Shown piece after piece: positions 25,856-33,863 of a DNA stretch of 64,000 nucleotides. The position numbers and the translations under genes were made by a program. The notes under the pieces were generated by a model. The model was not told the DNA's origin, did not search any database, and saw nothing but the letters and a program-made list of their open reading frames with translations. This DNA is from JBIYSM02 sp044759095. GTDB taxonomy: Bacteria; Bacillota; Bacilli; Brevibacillales; Brevibacillaceae. The stretch is from positions 1 through 64,000 of the forward strand of contig NZ_JBIYSM020000008.1 of the NCBI RefSeq assembly GCF_044759095.2. Direction: 5' to 3'. The first letter of the stretch is position 1. Each line of letters begins with the position of its first letter.

Positions 25856-27703
25856 ATGTGCGGTATAACGGGCTGGATTGATTGGGAAAAGGATCTCTCC
25901 CGCGAGCAATCTACACTGGAAGCGATGACAGGGAGACTGGAAAAACGCGGTCCCGATGCGGTGGGATACTGGCTTACCCCGCGGGTCGCCTTTGGCCACC
26001 GCCGACTGGTTGTCGTTGACCCCGCGGGTGGTCAGCAACCGATGATTCGTCAGCGCGGCGGCTTTCGCTATACCCTGATATACAACGGAGAATTGTATAA
26101 TACGGAAGACCTGCGTCGCGAACTGCTGACCCGCGGCTGGCATTTTCAATCCCACTCCGATACGGAGGTGCTTCTCACCGCTTACATGGAGTGGGGCAGA
26201 GACTGCGTTCGGCGGTTGAACGGCATTTTTGCTTTTGTCATCTGGGATGAACGTGAGCAGGCCCTGTTTCTGGCCCGGGATCGGATGGGGGTTAAGCCGC
26301 TCTTTTTTGCTCAGCGCGGCAGCGCCTTTCTCTTCGGCTCCGAGCTGAAAGCGCTGCTCGCCCATCCGGATGTGCGTCCTGTCTTGCGGCGGGAAGGCTT
26401 GGCCGAGATTTTCGTGATGGGACCTGCCCGCACTCCGGGTCACGGCGTATTCCATGACGTTTGGGAAGTACTCCCGGGGGTGCACCTGACAGTGACGCGC
26501 GAAGACGTCCGGCAGGAGCGATACTGGCAGCTGGAGAGCAAACCCCATACGGACGATGCAGAAGGCACCGCGGCGAAAGTACGGCAGCTGCTGGTCGACT
26601 CCATCCAGCGCCAGCTTGTGGCTGATGTTCCGGTTGCCACATTGCTGTCAGGGGGACTCGATTCCAGCGCGATCACAGCAATCGCCGCTGATACTTATAA
26701 GAAAGAGGGACGCGGCACGATGGATTCCTACTCCATCGACTACGTCGACAACCACCTGCACTTTAAGGCCAACGCGTTTCAGCCAAACGAAGACGCCCCT
26801 TACGTCCAACTGGTGTCCGAATTCCTCGGCACCCGTCATCGCGGATTTTTCTTTGACACGCCAGACCTTGTAGAAGCTTTGCGAACGGCCACCTACGCCC
26901 GGGACCTGCCAGGCATGGCCGACGTAGACGCTTCCCTTTATTTGTTCTGCCGGGAGATCAAAAAAGAGACCACGGTCGTACTCTCCGGTGAATGCGCCGA
27001 TGAAGTATTCGGCGGCTATCCCTGGTTCTACCGTGAGGAGGCTTTACAAGCCGGGACGTTCCCCTGGATGCGGGCCACGCATGAACGGGCCAGCTGGCTC
27101 TCTCCCGAGCTTAAGGAATGGGTGCGTCCGGAAGAGTACGTCGCGCAGCGCTATCAGGAAACACTGGATCAAGTCCCCCGTCTCCCCGGGGAAGACCCGC
27201 TGGAAGAGCGTCGTCGGGAAATGTTTTACCTGAACATCACCTGGTTCATGAGCACGCTCCTGGATCGAAAAGACCGGATGAGCATGTACGCCAGTCTGGA
27301 GGCCCGCGTGCCTTTTTGTGACCACCGTCTGGTGGAATACGTTTGGAACATTCCATGGGCGATCAAAACGTACGGCAACCAGGAGAAAGGCATTTTGCGA
27401 AAGGCGTTGCAAGGCATCCTGCCTGACGAGGTGCTGCATCGGAAAAAGAGCCCTTATCCGAAAACGCACAATCCTGCCTATGCCGAAGCAACGCGAAGCT
27501 GGCTTCTACAGGTTCTTGACGACACGTCCTCGCCGCTCCTGCAGCTGATCGACGTACCGACCATCCGAAGAATCGCCGCTTCGGACGCCCACGCCTCCGG
27601 AATCCCGTTTTTCGGCCAGCTGATGAGCACTCCGCAGCTGTTTGCCTACCTGGCTCAGATGGACTTGTGGCTGCGTGAGTACAACGTAACCATCGAGTCA
27701 TGA
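25856..27703 (+). CDS. asnO: Glutamine-hydrolysing asparagine synthase, AsnO type
   Basis: Makes asparagine from aspartate, ATP and glutamine. The 615-residue protein has the class II amidotransferase nucleophile Cys2 (MCGITGW), RGPD and the YNGELYN segment, then the synthase domain with LLSGGLDSS and SGECADEVFGGY. B. subtilis AsnO has the same length and is used during sporulation, hence the name. It is divergent from the sensor kinase, with AAGGGTGA before the ATG. Confidence 0.94.
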   Translation: MCGITGWIDWEKDLSREQSTLEAMTGRLEKRGPDAVGYWLTPRVAFGHRRLVVVDPAGGQQPMIRQRGGFRYTLIYNGELYNTEDLRRELLTRGWHFQSHSDTEVLLTAYMEWGRDCVRRLNGIFAFVIWDEREQALFLARDRMGVKPLFFAQRGSAFLFGSELKALLAHPDVRPVLRREGLAEIFVMGPARTPGHGVFHDVWEVLPGVHLTVTREDVRQERYWQLESKPHTDDAEGTAAKVRQLLVDSIQRQLVADVPVATLLSGGLDSSAITAIAADTYKKEGRGTMDSYSIDYVDNHLHFKANAFQPNEDAPYVQLVSEFLGTRHRGFFFDTPDLVEALRTATYARDLPGMADVDASLYLFCREIKKETTVVLSGECADEVFGGYPWFYREEALQAGTFPWMRATHERASWLSPELKEWVRPEEYVAQRYQETLDQVPRLPGEDPLEERRREMFYLNITWFMSTLLDRKDRMSMYASLEARVPFCDHRLVEYVWNIPWAIKTYGNQEKGILRKALQGILPDEVLHRKKSPYPKTHNPAYAEATRSWLLQVLDDTSSPLLQLIDVPTIRRIAASDAHASGIPFFGQLMSTPQLFAYLAQMDLWLREYNVTIES

Positions 27704-27712
27704 ATCAAGGCA

Positions 27713-27757
27713 AAAAAGCTCCTCCTCCCCATCTTTTCAAGGGAGAAAGGAGCTTTT
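27713..27757. terminator. Bidirectional terminator after asnO
   Basis: AAAAAGCTCCT pairs with AGGAGCTTTT, with CTCCC/GGGAG inside. It serves convergent genes. Confidence 0.8.
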
Positions 27758-27765
27758 CTTGCGAG

Positions 27766-28284
27766 TTACTTTTCCATGCGGAGCCGGTCTATGACTGCTT
27801 CACCGCTGCCGGTTACCCGGACGTCTACCAGTGTCAGTTCTTCGCGACGATCTTCCCATTCCCGTCCGGTATTCTCCGGTACGTAGTAGCGTTCCAATCC
27901 GTACGAAAGGTACAGCATCTCCGACTTTGGATCGTAATCGTTCAACTTTGCCCGCAGAACGGCTTGGTTCTCGTTCGGAACCGGTTTGTTTTCGAACACT
28001 CCTGCCGCTTCGTACCACGGGTGACTGCGCTTCTCTACCAAAACGTACACGGTGAACGGCCCATTTCGCTCTTCCCGCAGATCCGTCTTGACGGAGCCGC
28101 GTTCCACCTGGCTGATTTCGTAGTTGAGGATGACATAGTCCCCGTAAAACAAGTCACGCGGATCCACCGGAGCCGTTTTCAACGTGATCAATTGCCCCGT
28201 TCCGGCGATATAGTGATACTTGCCGACGATGGTCAACAGCAGCACGATTTGCAGGGCGACGTGCAGGAACAGTCTTTTCGTCAT
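27766..28284 (-). CDS. GDYXXLXY-type membrane-anchored protein
   Basis: A 172-residue protein with one N-terminal membrane anchor (about 5-25) and an extracytoplasmic domain bearing the family signature GDYVILNY. Proteins of this type are usually encoded beside DUF2157 membrane proteins. Here its ATG overlaps the DUF2157 stop codon by four bases, so the two are coupled. Molecular function is unknown. Confidence 0.88.
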   Translation of the reverse strand: MTKRLFLHVALQIVLLLTIVGKYHYIAGTGQLITLKTAPVDPRDLFYGDYVILNYEISQVERGSVKTDLREERNGPFTVYVLVEKRSHPWYEAAGVFENKPVPNENQAVLRAKLNDYDPKSEMLYLSYGLERYYVPENTGREWEDRREELTLVDVRVTGSGEAVIDRLRMEK

Positions 28285-29528
28285 TGTCCATCCCTCCTCG
28301 CATCATGTACCCATTTTCTCCGCTGTCGTTCCAGGAAAAAGCTCAAGGCGAGCAGGAGGACGCCGCCGAGCAGGAAAAAGAGCGATTTGTCGAGAAAATC
28401 CCAGGCGAAATTCACATAACCGACGAGACAAGTGAGCCCGAAAAAGATCGCGCCTGTATTGATTCGCGCAATGTCCCGCATACGCTCTCCCCCCAGAACC
28501 AACCCGATGGAGAACAGGAACAGAGAGACGATCATCAAAACACCGGCGGACAGTGATCCTTCACCGACCCAGGCGGTCAGATAGGCAAGTAAAAATCCAC
28601 CAAGCGGGATGACGTCTGCCGCAAGCTCCTGCCGTCTGCGTTTCATCGCGAGAAACACGTACGCCGCAGCGGTAAAAAGGCCCCACCCGGCCAGGAGAGT
28701 ATCCATCCTGGTTACGGTTTGCAGCCACTCATCCTCGGTAAAAATGACAATGATTCCGAGGATCATTACAGCCAGATAGCCAAGCACCCGCAGCGTTTGA
28801 GCCAGCTGTTCGTGATAACGTTCAAGCAGGAGAGCGGCCAGCAGAAAAACCATCAACACCGCGGGAAATACCAGTCCTTCCCCGATGTGCCGCACGTCGT
28901 ACAGGGTGTATACATAAAGAACAGACAGCGCAGGTATCGTTACCCACCGGGAGCGGAACTTCCAGGCCAGCGGAGCGATACCGAACGCGAACAAGAGGTA
29001 AAACACCGCCATCGTCTGTCCGTCCCGATCACCGCTGTCCGCACCGTAGAGGGCTGAAACAAACCAGATCAATACGGACAAAAACGCCAGAAAATGGCTT
29101 CGGTAGTGCCAGGTCATGGCGACGGCACCGATCAGCCAGAGGTAAAAGGCATTGACCGGGTTTGCCGACAGATGATACGTCTGTCCGATTAAAAAAAAGC
29201 CTGCCCCGTAGATCATGATCCCGACAGCGGTCAGAGCCAGGCCAATCCGGTCATATCCTTGTCTGCGCAGAACTTCTCCTCCGGCATAGGCTGCCGTCAT
29301 GGCAGAAAAAATGATGGCCATTCTAAAGAATGCGCCAATCTCCTGCCAGTTGGATGCCACGAAGGTAAGCACACCCAATCCGATCAGGATGGCGGCAAAC
29401 AGCGGCAGCGCGTTTGCCTTGGGCTCTTCGGGATAGCGAGACACAAGCTGTTCCAGCTGCCCCTCCGTAATGATGCCCTCTTCCCTCCACCTGCTTGCCT
29501 CTTGCAGAATCCATTTTCGTTTATCCAT
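28281..29528 (-). CDS. DUF2157 multi-pass membrane protein
   Basis: A 415-residue protein. The N-terminal 35 residues form a soluble helical domain (WREEGIITEGQLEQLVSRYPEE) typical of DUF2157. About 12 hydrophobic segments follow. The ATG has GGAGGGG seven bases upstream. It is the first gene of a two-gene unit with the GDYXXLXY partner. Nothing in the sequence shows substrate or catalytic residues. Confidence 0.9.
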   Translation of the reverse strand: MDKRKWILQEASRWREEGIITEGQLEQLVSRYPEEPKANALPLFAAILIGLGVLTFVASNWQEIGAFFRMAIIFSAMTAAYAGGEVLRRQGYDRIGLALTAVGIMIYGAGFFLIGQTYHLSANPVNAFYLWLIGAVAMTWHYRSHFLAFLSVLIWFVSALYGADSGDRDGQTMAVFYLLFAFGIAPLAWKFRSRWVTIPALSVLYVYTLYDVRHIGEGLVFPAVLMVFLLAALLLERYHEQLAQTLRVLGYLAVMILGIIVIFTEDEWLQTVTRMDTLLAGWGLFTAAAYVFLAMKRRRQELAADVIPLGGFLLAYLTAWVGEGSLSAGVLMIVSLFLFSIGLVLGGERMRDIARINTGAIFFGLTCLVGYVNFAWDFLDKSLFFLLGGVLLLALSFFLERQRRKWVHDARRDGQ

Positions 29529-29620
29529 AGGCCCCTCCGGAACTCAAAATCATGGTTCTATCAGATTAGACGATAAAGCCATCGCCTTCGTTACTTGAAA
29601 CACCTGCCCAAATTGTATCA

Positions 29621-29720
29621 AAGAAAACCCACCCGGCATGAGCTAACGCTTCGCCGGGCGGGGCCCAGAACACTTTCCTAGTGGCTGTATGGGATGTCCA
29701 ATTTTATAAATTCCTATATG
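29621..29720 (+). repeat. R1 dispersed hairpin repeat, short form (copy 4)
   Basis: AAGAAAACCCACCCGGC, loop ATGAGCTAACGCTTC, GCCGGGCGGGGCCC, conserved CTGTATGGGATGTCC, then TTCCTATA. The second hairpin of the long form is absent. It abuts the rnpB terminator. Confidence 0.9.
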
Positions 29721-29724
29721 CCAA

Positions 29725-29754
29725 GAAAAAACCGCCTGATGAATCAGGCGGTTT
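29725..29754 (-). terminator. rnpB terminator
   Basis: ACCGCCTGAT pairs with ATCAGGCGGT, followed by six T on minus, directly after the RNase P RNA. Confidence 0.9.
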
Positions 29755-29767
29755 TGTGATTATTCGT

Positions 29768-30176
29768 TATAGCAAGGAATGCTGTAAGCCAGGTTCTGTG
29801 TCTCCCGTGCTGCAAGCGGGGCGATCCCCTCGCACCAAGAGCGGTAGTCATCTATCTATGGCGCTCAACACGCCATCCATCCCTCCGTTCAGTTCCTTCG
29901 GGACGGTTCCCCTACCAAATTTGGGTTTCTCGCTCGCAGGGTTTACCGCGTTCCATCTCCCCTGTCGCCAGGGAAGCTGCGTTTCTGTGGCACTTTCAGC
30001 GTACTCGGGTCTCAGGGAGAACCCTTTTCGCGCCGTCAGCGAAGTCGAAACCTCGCTGCCCTGGTTTGCACCAGGTGCGAACACTCCAGGCATCTCAGCC
30101 TGGGCGAGCCTGGACTTTCCTCTATCGCCTGCCGGCAAGCCGGCCGCGACAGCGACTACCCGCATTCCTTGCTATT
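29768..30176 (-). ncRNA. rnpB: RNase P RNA, Bacillus (B) type
   Basis: The catalytic RNA of RNase P, which trims tRNA 5' ends. The minus strand shows the conserved blocks in order: GAGGAAAGTCCAGGCTCGC, GCTGAGATGCC, AAAGTGCCACAG, GGAACGCGGTAAACCC, GAGCGAGAAACCCAAATTTG, GGTAGGGGAACC, ATAGATAGATGACTACCG and ACAGAACCTGGCTTACAGC. The ends pair (GCAAGGAATGC with GCATTCCTTGC) as P1. Ends are estimated to within a few bases. An open frame across it is not a gene. Confidence 0.97.
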
Positions 30177-30196
30177 CAATTGAATCGGTACGTCTT

Positions 30197-30226
30197 AATT
30201 TAGCATATTTGCTTCGCCCTGGTCAA
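30197..30226 (-). promoter_or_regulatory. rnpB promoter
   Basis: Minus strand TTGACC, an 18-base spacer and TAAATT, about 15-20 bases upstream of the RNA 5' end. Confidence 0.75.
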
Positions 30227-30253
30227 CTCATACTGACTGGAAGCGCAAGCAAA

Positions 30254-30282
30254 TTGTTCTAATGGACGTCCTGTAGTAGAAT
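30254..30282 (+). promoter_or_regulatory. Promoter of the gamma-carbonic anhydrase gene
   Basis: TTGTTC, a 17-base spacer and TAGAAT. A leader of about 90 bases with GC-rich hairpin potential follows before the start codon. Confidence 0.6.
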
Positions 30283-30379
30283 AGATGTGGCTAACAGGAC
30301 AAGCACCCTGCGGGCACCTGGATGTGGCTTGCAAGGGAGCAAATCGACGTAGTTTCGCCACTAGGAAGGAGGAACCCAT

Positions 30380-30913
30380 ATGCTGATTCTGCCCTTTGAA
30401 GATAAAGTGCCCCAAATCGACGAGTCCGCATTCATCGCCCGTGGAGTCGTTATTTCTGGCGACGTAGTGATTGGCGCCGACACGAGCATTTGGTACAACA
30501 CGGTAATTCGCGGCGACATCGCCCCCACCGTCATCGGAAGGAGAGTAAGTGTGCAGGACAACAGCACGCTGCATCAAAGTCCGGGTAATCCGCTGATCCT
30601 CGAAGACGAAGTGACAGTCGGCCACAACGTCATTCTTCACAGCTGCATCATCCGCCGCGGAGCTTTGATCGGCATGGGGGCCATTGTGATGGACGGTGCA
30701 GAAATCGGCGAGGAAGCCATGGTAGGTGCCGGTGCACTGGTCCCCCCCGGCATGAAGATCCCCCCGCGGACCTTGGTTGTCGGCTCCCCGGCAAAAGTAA
30801 AGCGCGAGTTGACGGAAGACGATTTTACCGAACTGCGGCGCATCCGTCAATCCTACGTCGACAAGGGAAAAACGTATCGGAAGTTGGAAGAGCAGGCGCT
30901 TAACCGCTCCTAA
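30380..30913 (+). CDS. Gamma-carbonic anhydrase-family hexapeptide protein
   Basis: A 177-residue left-handed beta-helix protein like YtoA/YrdA. Hexapeptide repeats run from about residue 20 to 135 (VVISGDVVIGADTSI, IIRRGALIGMGAIV, AEIGEEAMVGAGALV). Histidines in STLHQSP and VGHNVILHSC are placed like the zinc ligands of the family. A C-terminal amphipathic helix follows. The ATG has AGGAAGGAGG upstream. The stop codon TAA coincides with the first base pair of R1 copy 5. Confidence 0.92.
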   Translation: MLILPFEDKVPQIDESAFIARGVVISGDVVIGADTSIWYNTVIRGDIAPTVIGRRVSVQDNSTLHQSPGNPLILEDEVTVGHNVILHSCIIRRGALIGMGAIVMDGAEIGEEAMVGAGALVPPGMKIPPRTLVVGSPAKVKRELTEDDFTELRRIRQSYVDKGKTYRKLEEQALNRS

Positions 30914-31010
30914 GAAAACCCATCCGACTTTAGCTAACGCTGGTGTCGGCTGGGGCCCCGAACCCTTTTCTCGTTGCTGTATTGGATGTCCAATTTTATA
31001 TATTTCTATC
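30912..31010 (+). repeat. R1 dispersed hairpin repeat, short form, divergent (copy 5)
   Basis: AAGAAAACCCATCCGAC, loop TTTAGCTAACGCTG, GTCGGCTGGGG, then CTGTATTGGATGTCC and TTTCTAT. The G-C pair in the other copies' CCGGC/GCCGG is A-T here (CCGAC/GTCGG), a compensatory change. The repeat starts inside the stop codon of the carbonic anhydrase gene. Confidence 0.85.
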
Positions 31011-31017
31011 TACTGAA

Positions 31018-31047
31018 AATGCTGTGCCTGTGGCGCAGCTTTTTTTA
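31018..31047 (+). terminator. Terminator after the carbonic anhydrase gene and R1 copy 5
   Basis: GCTGTGCC pairs with GGCGCAGC around TGT, followed by seven T. The T run leads directly into the next promoter. Confidence 0.85.
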
Positions 31048-31081
31048 TTGACATCCACACCATATAGGTGTAAATTACACA
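31048..31081 (+). promoter_or_regulatory. Strong promoter with two overlapping palindromes
   Basis: TTGACA at 31048-31053, a 17-base spacer and TAAATT at 31071-31076. The spacer holds ACACC-ATATA-GGTGT. GTGTAA-A-TTACAC overlaps the -10 box (31069-31081). Both look like repressor operators for the phasin-like gene. Confidence 0.75.
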
Positions 31082-31137
31082 TAAGAGCAATTCAGTCATA
31101 TATGCAAAATACGCTCCCAATTAAGGAGGAGATTGCA

Positions 31138-31470
31138 ATGAGTGTGTCCAAACAGCCGCCGGAAGCCCAGGAACAGTTGTTTCAAGCAGCACTTCACGTG
31201 TTTCAAGCAGCAAATGAAACCATCTTCAACACCGCTCTGACGACCGCCGGTTTCGTCAGCTACCTGCAGGAGCAGACACAAGCGCAAATGAAGGACTTGT
31301 TGAGTCAATCAGAGGAGGCGCGCAAAGCCAACCTGGAAAAAATCGAGTCGTTTATCAAAGAAACGCGCGACCTGAACAGCAACTTCCAGAGGAACATCCA
31401 GGAACTGGTCAAATCTTCCTGCAACCACTTTACTCCCTTTTTTGCAGTGGCCAAAGATCAGACGAAATGA
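31138..31470 (+). CDS. Phasin-like amphipathic helical protein
   Basis: A 110-residue all-helical protein rich in Gln, Glu and Ala with no membrane segment or signal peptide. A hydrophobic stretch (residues 19-45) is followed by a charged coiled-coil-like region (QAQMKDLLSQSEEARKANLEKIESFIKETRDLN) and a C-terminal NHFTPFF. This resembles the pattern of phasins, which coat polyhydroxyalkanoate granules, but I see no specific signature. The ATG follows AAGGAGGAG. A strong promoter with operator-like palindromes precedes it. Confidence 0.75.
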   Translation: MSVSKQPPEAQEQLFQAALHVFQAANETIFNTALTTAGFVSYLQEQTQAQMKDLLSQSEEARKANLEKIESFIKETRDLNSNFQRNIQELVKSSCNHFTPFFAVAKDQTK

Positions 31471-31490
31471 GTCTCGCGCATGAATAACGA

Positions 31491-31527
31491 AAAATCGGCG
31501 TATCCATAGTGGAAACGCCGGTTTTTC
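31491..31527 (+). terminator. Terminator of the phasin-like gene
   Basis: CGGCGT pairs with ACGCCG, followed by GTTTTTC, between convergent genes. Confidence 0.75.
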
Positions 31528-31529
31528 AT

Positions 31530-32207
31530 TTATGCTGCCTGACTCAGTCTGCTGCGGACATGCTCAAACATTTGGTAGGAACGAATGGCGGTTTCCAGAT
31601 GAATGCGGTCCGGCTCTTTCGTCGTCAAATGTCGCTGACAAAACGCGGATGCTTTGTAGAGCAATCCGGCGTAACGACGCAGGTACTTCTCCCCCCACAT
31701 GCCCAAAAGGGTTCCCACAATACCTGCAGCTACGCCCCACTCCAGCCCTGCAAACGGCAGGGTCAGCAGAAAGGAGGCAAAAAAATACATGACCAAATTG
31801 GTGGAACAACCGGCATTGACGATGTCTGCCCGGCGAATTTCCTCCAGGGCGTCCAGATTCTTTGCTCCTCCATGGCTGAAGACCTTGTGCTCCGCCCCGT
31901 GAAACTGCTTTAACTGGCGGGGGAACACGAAGTGAAAACCGGCAAGGTAGACGACCAGCCACCAGGGATTGACGACGGCCAACCGCTCATCGAGCCATGC
32001 CGCAACCAAATATCCAAGCAGACCGAGATGAAACAAGTGATAGTACCAGGGAAGGGAAAAACAGACGCGCACCCACAACTTTCCGATGGTTTGCAACGTA
32101 ATTTTTTCAGCCCAAACGTGAATGACGCCGCGCTTCACTTCCGCGCAGGCCAGCACATTCCGATCGTGAAAAAAGACACCTCTGCCAAAAGAAATCCCCA
32201 TGACCAT
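31530..32207 (-). CDS. DUF1385 membrane protein (YqhQ-like)
   Basis: A 225-residue protein with the DUF1385 signature QFHGAEHKV followed by an N-rich/CSTNL segment, and several membrane segments (about 48-70, 80-98, 135-170). Function is unknown in all homologues; conserved His, Glu and His residues suggest metal binding. I place the start at ATG 32207 (MVMGISFGRG) with AAGGAGA upstream at long spacing; a TTG at 32234 would overlap that site. Confidence 0.85.
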   Translation of the reverse strand: MVMGISFGRGVFFHDRNVLACAEVKRGVIHVWAEKITLQTIGKLWVRVCFSLPWYYHLFHLGLLGYLVAAWLDERLAVVNPWWLVVYLAGFHFVFPRQLKQFHGAEHKVFSHGGAKNLDALEEIRRADIVNAGCSTNLVMYFFASFLLTLPFAGLEWGVAAGIVGTLLGMWGEKYLRRYAGLLYKASAFCQRHLTTKEPDRIHLETAIRSYQMFEHVRSRLSQAA

Positions 32208-32285
32208 GTCGCCCGGTATTCTCCTTCCTGTCAAATCTCGTTATAATAATGTGAATGTACGCAATGATGAGGAGGTTTCAAGAAA

Positions 32286-33401
32286 TTGATCCGCATGGTT
32301 CCAACCACACCACTTACGCCGAAGCACGACCCATGGGAGCCGCTGTTTAACGCAGCACCACCGGCTTACAAGCTGACAAGCGTCGAGTTCACAGTGACCA
32401 ACCTGTGCAATTTGCGTTGTGAACACTGTGCCGTCGGAGACACGTTACGGATGAAAGACGACCCTATTTTACCCGTAGACCTGATTGTCAAGCGGCTGGA
32501 CGAAGCAGATGACTTGCTTACCCTCAGTATAACAGGCGGAGAGCCGATGTATAGCGAGCGTACAGTAAAAGAACTGATTCTGCCTCTGCTTCAGTACGCG
32601 GCCAAGCGCGGACTGCGAACGCAAATCAACTCCAACATGACGATGCCGTTCTCCCGTTATGAATTGATTTTACCGTACATAGACGTGATGCATATCTCCT
32701 GGAACTGGTCGACACCTGAAGAGTTCCGTGATATTGTATACGCAAAAAGCAGACAATCGGTTTCGTCGAAACAGGCAGAGGTCCTCTTCCGGACGATGAA
32801 GGAAAACGCGCGCCGTCTGGCAGATGCCGGTGTCTTCGTCTCCGCGGAGACGATGATCAATCACCGCACCTGGACACAATTGGATCGTCTTCACGATCAG
32901 ATCCAGGAAATGGGCTGCCGCCGACACGAAGTCCATCCGATGTATGCCAGCGATTTTGCCCGCGACCTGCAGGTATTGACACTCGAACAGCTGCGCCAGG
33001 CAATTCACTCGCTGTTGGACAAACGCAATGAAAACCTGTGGATGCTGTTTGGCACACTACCCTTTTTCGCCTGCAGTCCGTTGGCGGAAGACCGTCAACT
33101 GATTGCACGCCTGCGCGAGGCCAGCAATGTGACCTTGCGCAACGATCCGGACGGTCGCAACCGACTAAACGTGAATGTGTTTACCGGCGATGTGACCGTG
33201 ACCGACTTCGGTGACGTTGAACCGCTCGGCAACATCCAGACAGACGTCTTGCAGGACATGTTTGATCGCTGGCAGAATCACCCGCTCAATCAGAAAATCA
33301 ACTGCCACTGCCCGGCCGCCAGCTGTGCCGGTCCAAATCTGCTCGTTGCCAATACCTACTACTCCGACATCAACTTTAAGGAGCGCAAAGCGCTCATCTG
33401 A
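32286..33401 (+). CDS. yfkAB: Radical SAM protein YfkAB, CxCxxxxC type
   Basis: A 371-residue radical SAM enzyme. The SAM-binding cluster motif is CNLRCEHC near residue 41, with ITGGEP following. The C-terminal CHCPAASC is the CxCxxxxC motif that defines the family and could bind a second cluster. The substrate is unknown. The start is TTG at 32286 with GAGGAGG ten bases upstream; an ATG lies nine bases inside. The SASP gene begins 31 bases after the stop codon, with no room for a separate promoter, so they form one transcript. Confidence 0.93.
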   Translation: MIRMVPTTPLTPKHDPWEPLFNAAPPAYKLTSVEFTVTNLCNLRCEHCAVGDTLRMKDDPILPVDLIVKRLDEADDLLTLSITGGEPMYSERTVKELILPLLQYAAKRGLRTQINSNMTMPFSRYELILPYIDVMHISWNWSTPEEFRDIVYAKSRQSVSSKQAEVLFRTMKENARRLADAGVFVSAETMINHRTWTQLDRLHDQIQEMGCRRHEVHPMYASDFARDLQVLTLEQLRQAIHSLLDKRNENLWMLFGTLPFFACSPLAEDRQLIARLREASNVTLRNDPDGRNRLNVNVFTGDVTVTDFGDVEPLGNIQTDVLQDMFDRWQNHPLNQKINCHCPAASCAGPNLLVANTYYSDINFKERKALI

Positions 33402-33432
33402 TGGGCAGACTATCGGTGGGAGGTGTTGTCTC

Positions 33433-33678
33433 ATGAGCAGACGAAGAAGACCCCTCGTGCCCGATTCCCGCCAAGGACTAGACATGCTGAAAGCGCGTTT
33501 GCAGAACGTGCTGGTGCCGGAGCAGGCGAAATACCAGGCCGCCCGGACCTTGCACATCCCCCTTCAGCAAGGGTATAACGGAAACCTCACCGCCCATGAC
33601 GCCGGACGGATTGGCGGTCAGCTGGGCGGCGGCATGGTAAAGGAAATGGTTCGATATGCCATGCAAATCATGCGGTAA
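33433..33678 (+). CDS. Alpha/beta-type small acid-soluble spore protein
   Basis: An 81-residue protein: a basic N-terminus (MSRRRRPLVPDSRQGLDMLK), then the SASP pattern with GYNGNLTAHDAGRIGGQLGG and MVKEMVRYAM. Such proteins coat spore DNA and protect it from UV and heat. The canonical GPR cleavage site near the N-terminus (TEFASE-like) is not evident. The ATG has GGAGGTG upstream. It is cotranscribed with yfkAB, and R1 copy 6 starts six bases after its stop codon. Confidence 0.92.
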   Translation: MSRRRRPLVPDSRQGLDMLKARLQNVLVPEQAKYQAARTLHIPLQQGYNGNLTAHDAGRIGGQLGGGMVKEMVRYAMQIMR

Positions 33679-33683
33679 CACGC

Positions 33684-33830
33684 AAAATAACCCACCCGGC
33701 ATGAGCTATCCTCAACCCACTCGGCGTTAGCTATCGCTGTGCCGAGTGGGGTCCCTTTCTTCGCCGGGCGGGGACCCAAATGCTTTCCTAGCGGCTGTAT
33801 GGGATGTCCAATTTTATAAATTCCTAAATA
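33684..33830 (+). repeat. R1 dispersed hairpin repeat, long form (copy 6)
   Basis: Begins six bases after the SASP stop codon. It has the outer CCCACCCGGC/GCCGGGCGGGG stem, a nested ACCCACTCGGC/GCCGAGTGGGGT stem with one changed pair, the CTGTATGGGATGTCC tail and the TTCCTAAATA end. It abuts a perfect terminator palindrome. Confidence 0.9.
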
Positions 33831-33831
33831 C

Positions 33832-33863
33832 CAAAAAAGGACGGAGTTCCGTCCTTTTTTCTT
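33832..33863. terminator. Bidirectional terminator
   Basis: AAAAAAGGACGGA and TCCGTCCTTTTTT form a perfect palindrome between convergent genes. Confidence 0.85.

Noticed and set aside
29681..30262. Open plus-strand frame of 193 codons
   Set aside because: It lies across the RNase P RNA, and all conserved RNA blocks are explained by the minus strand.
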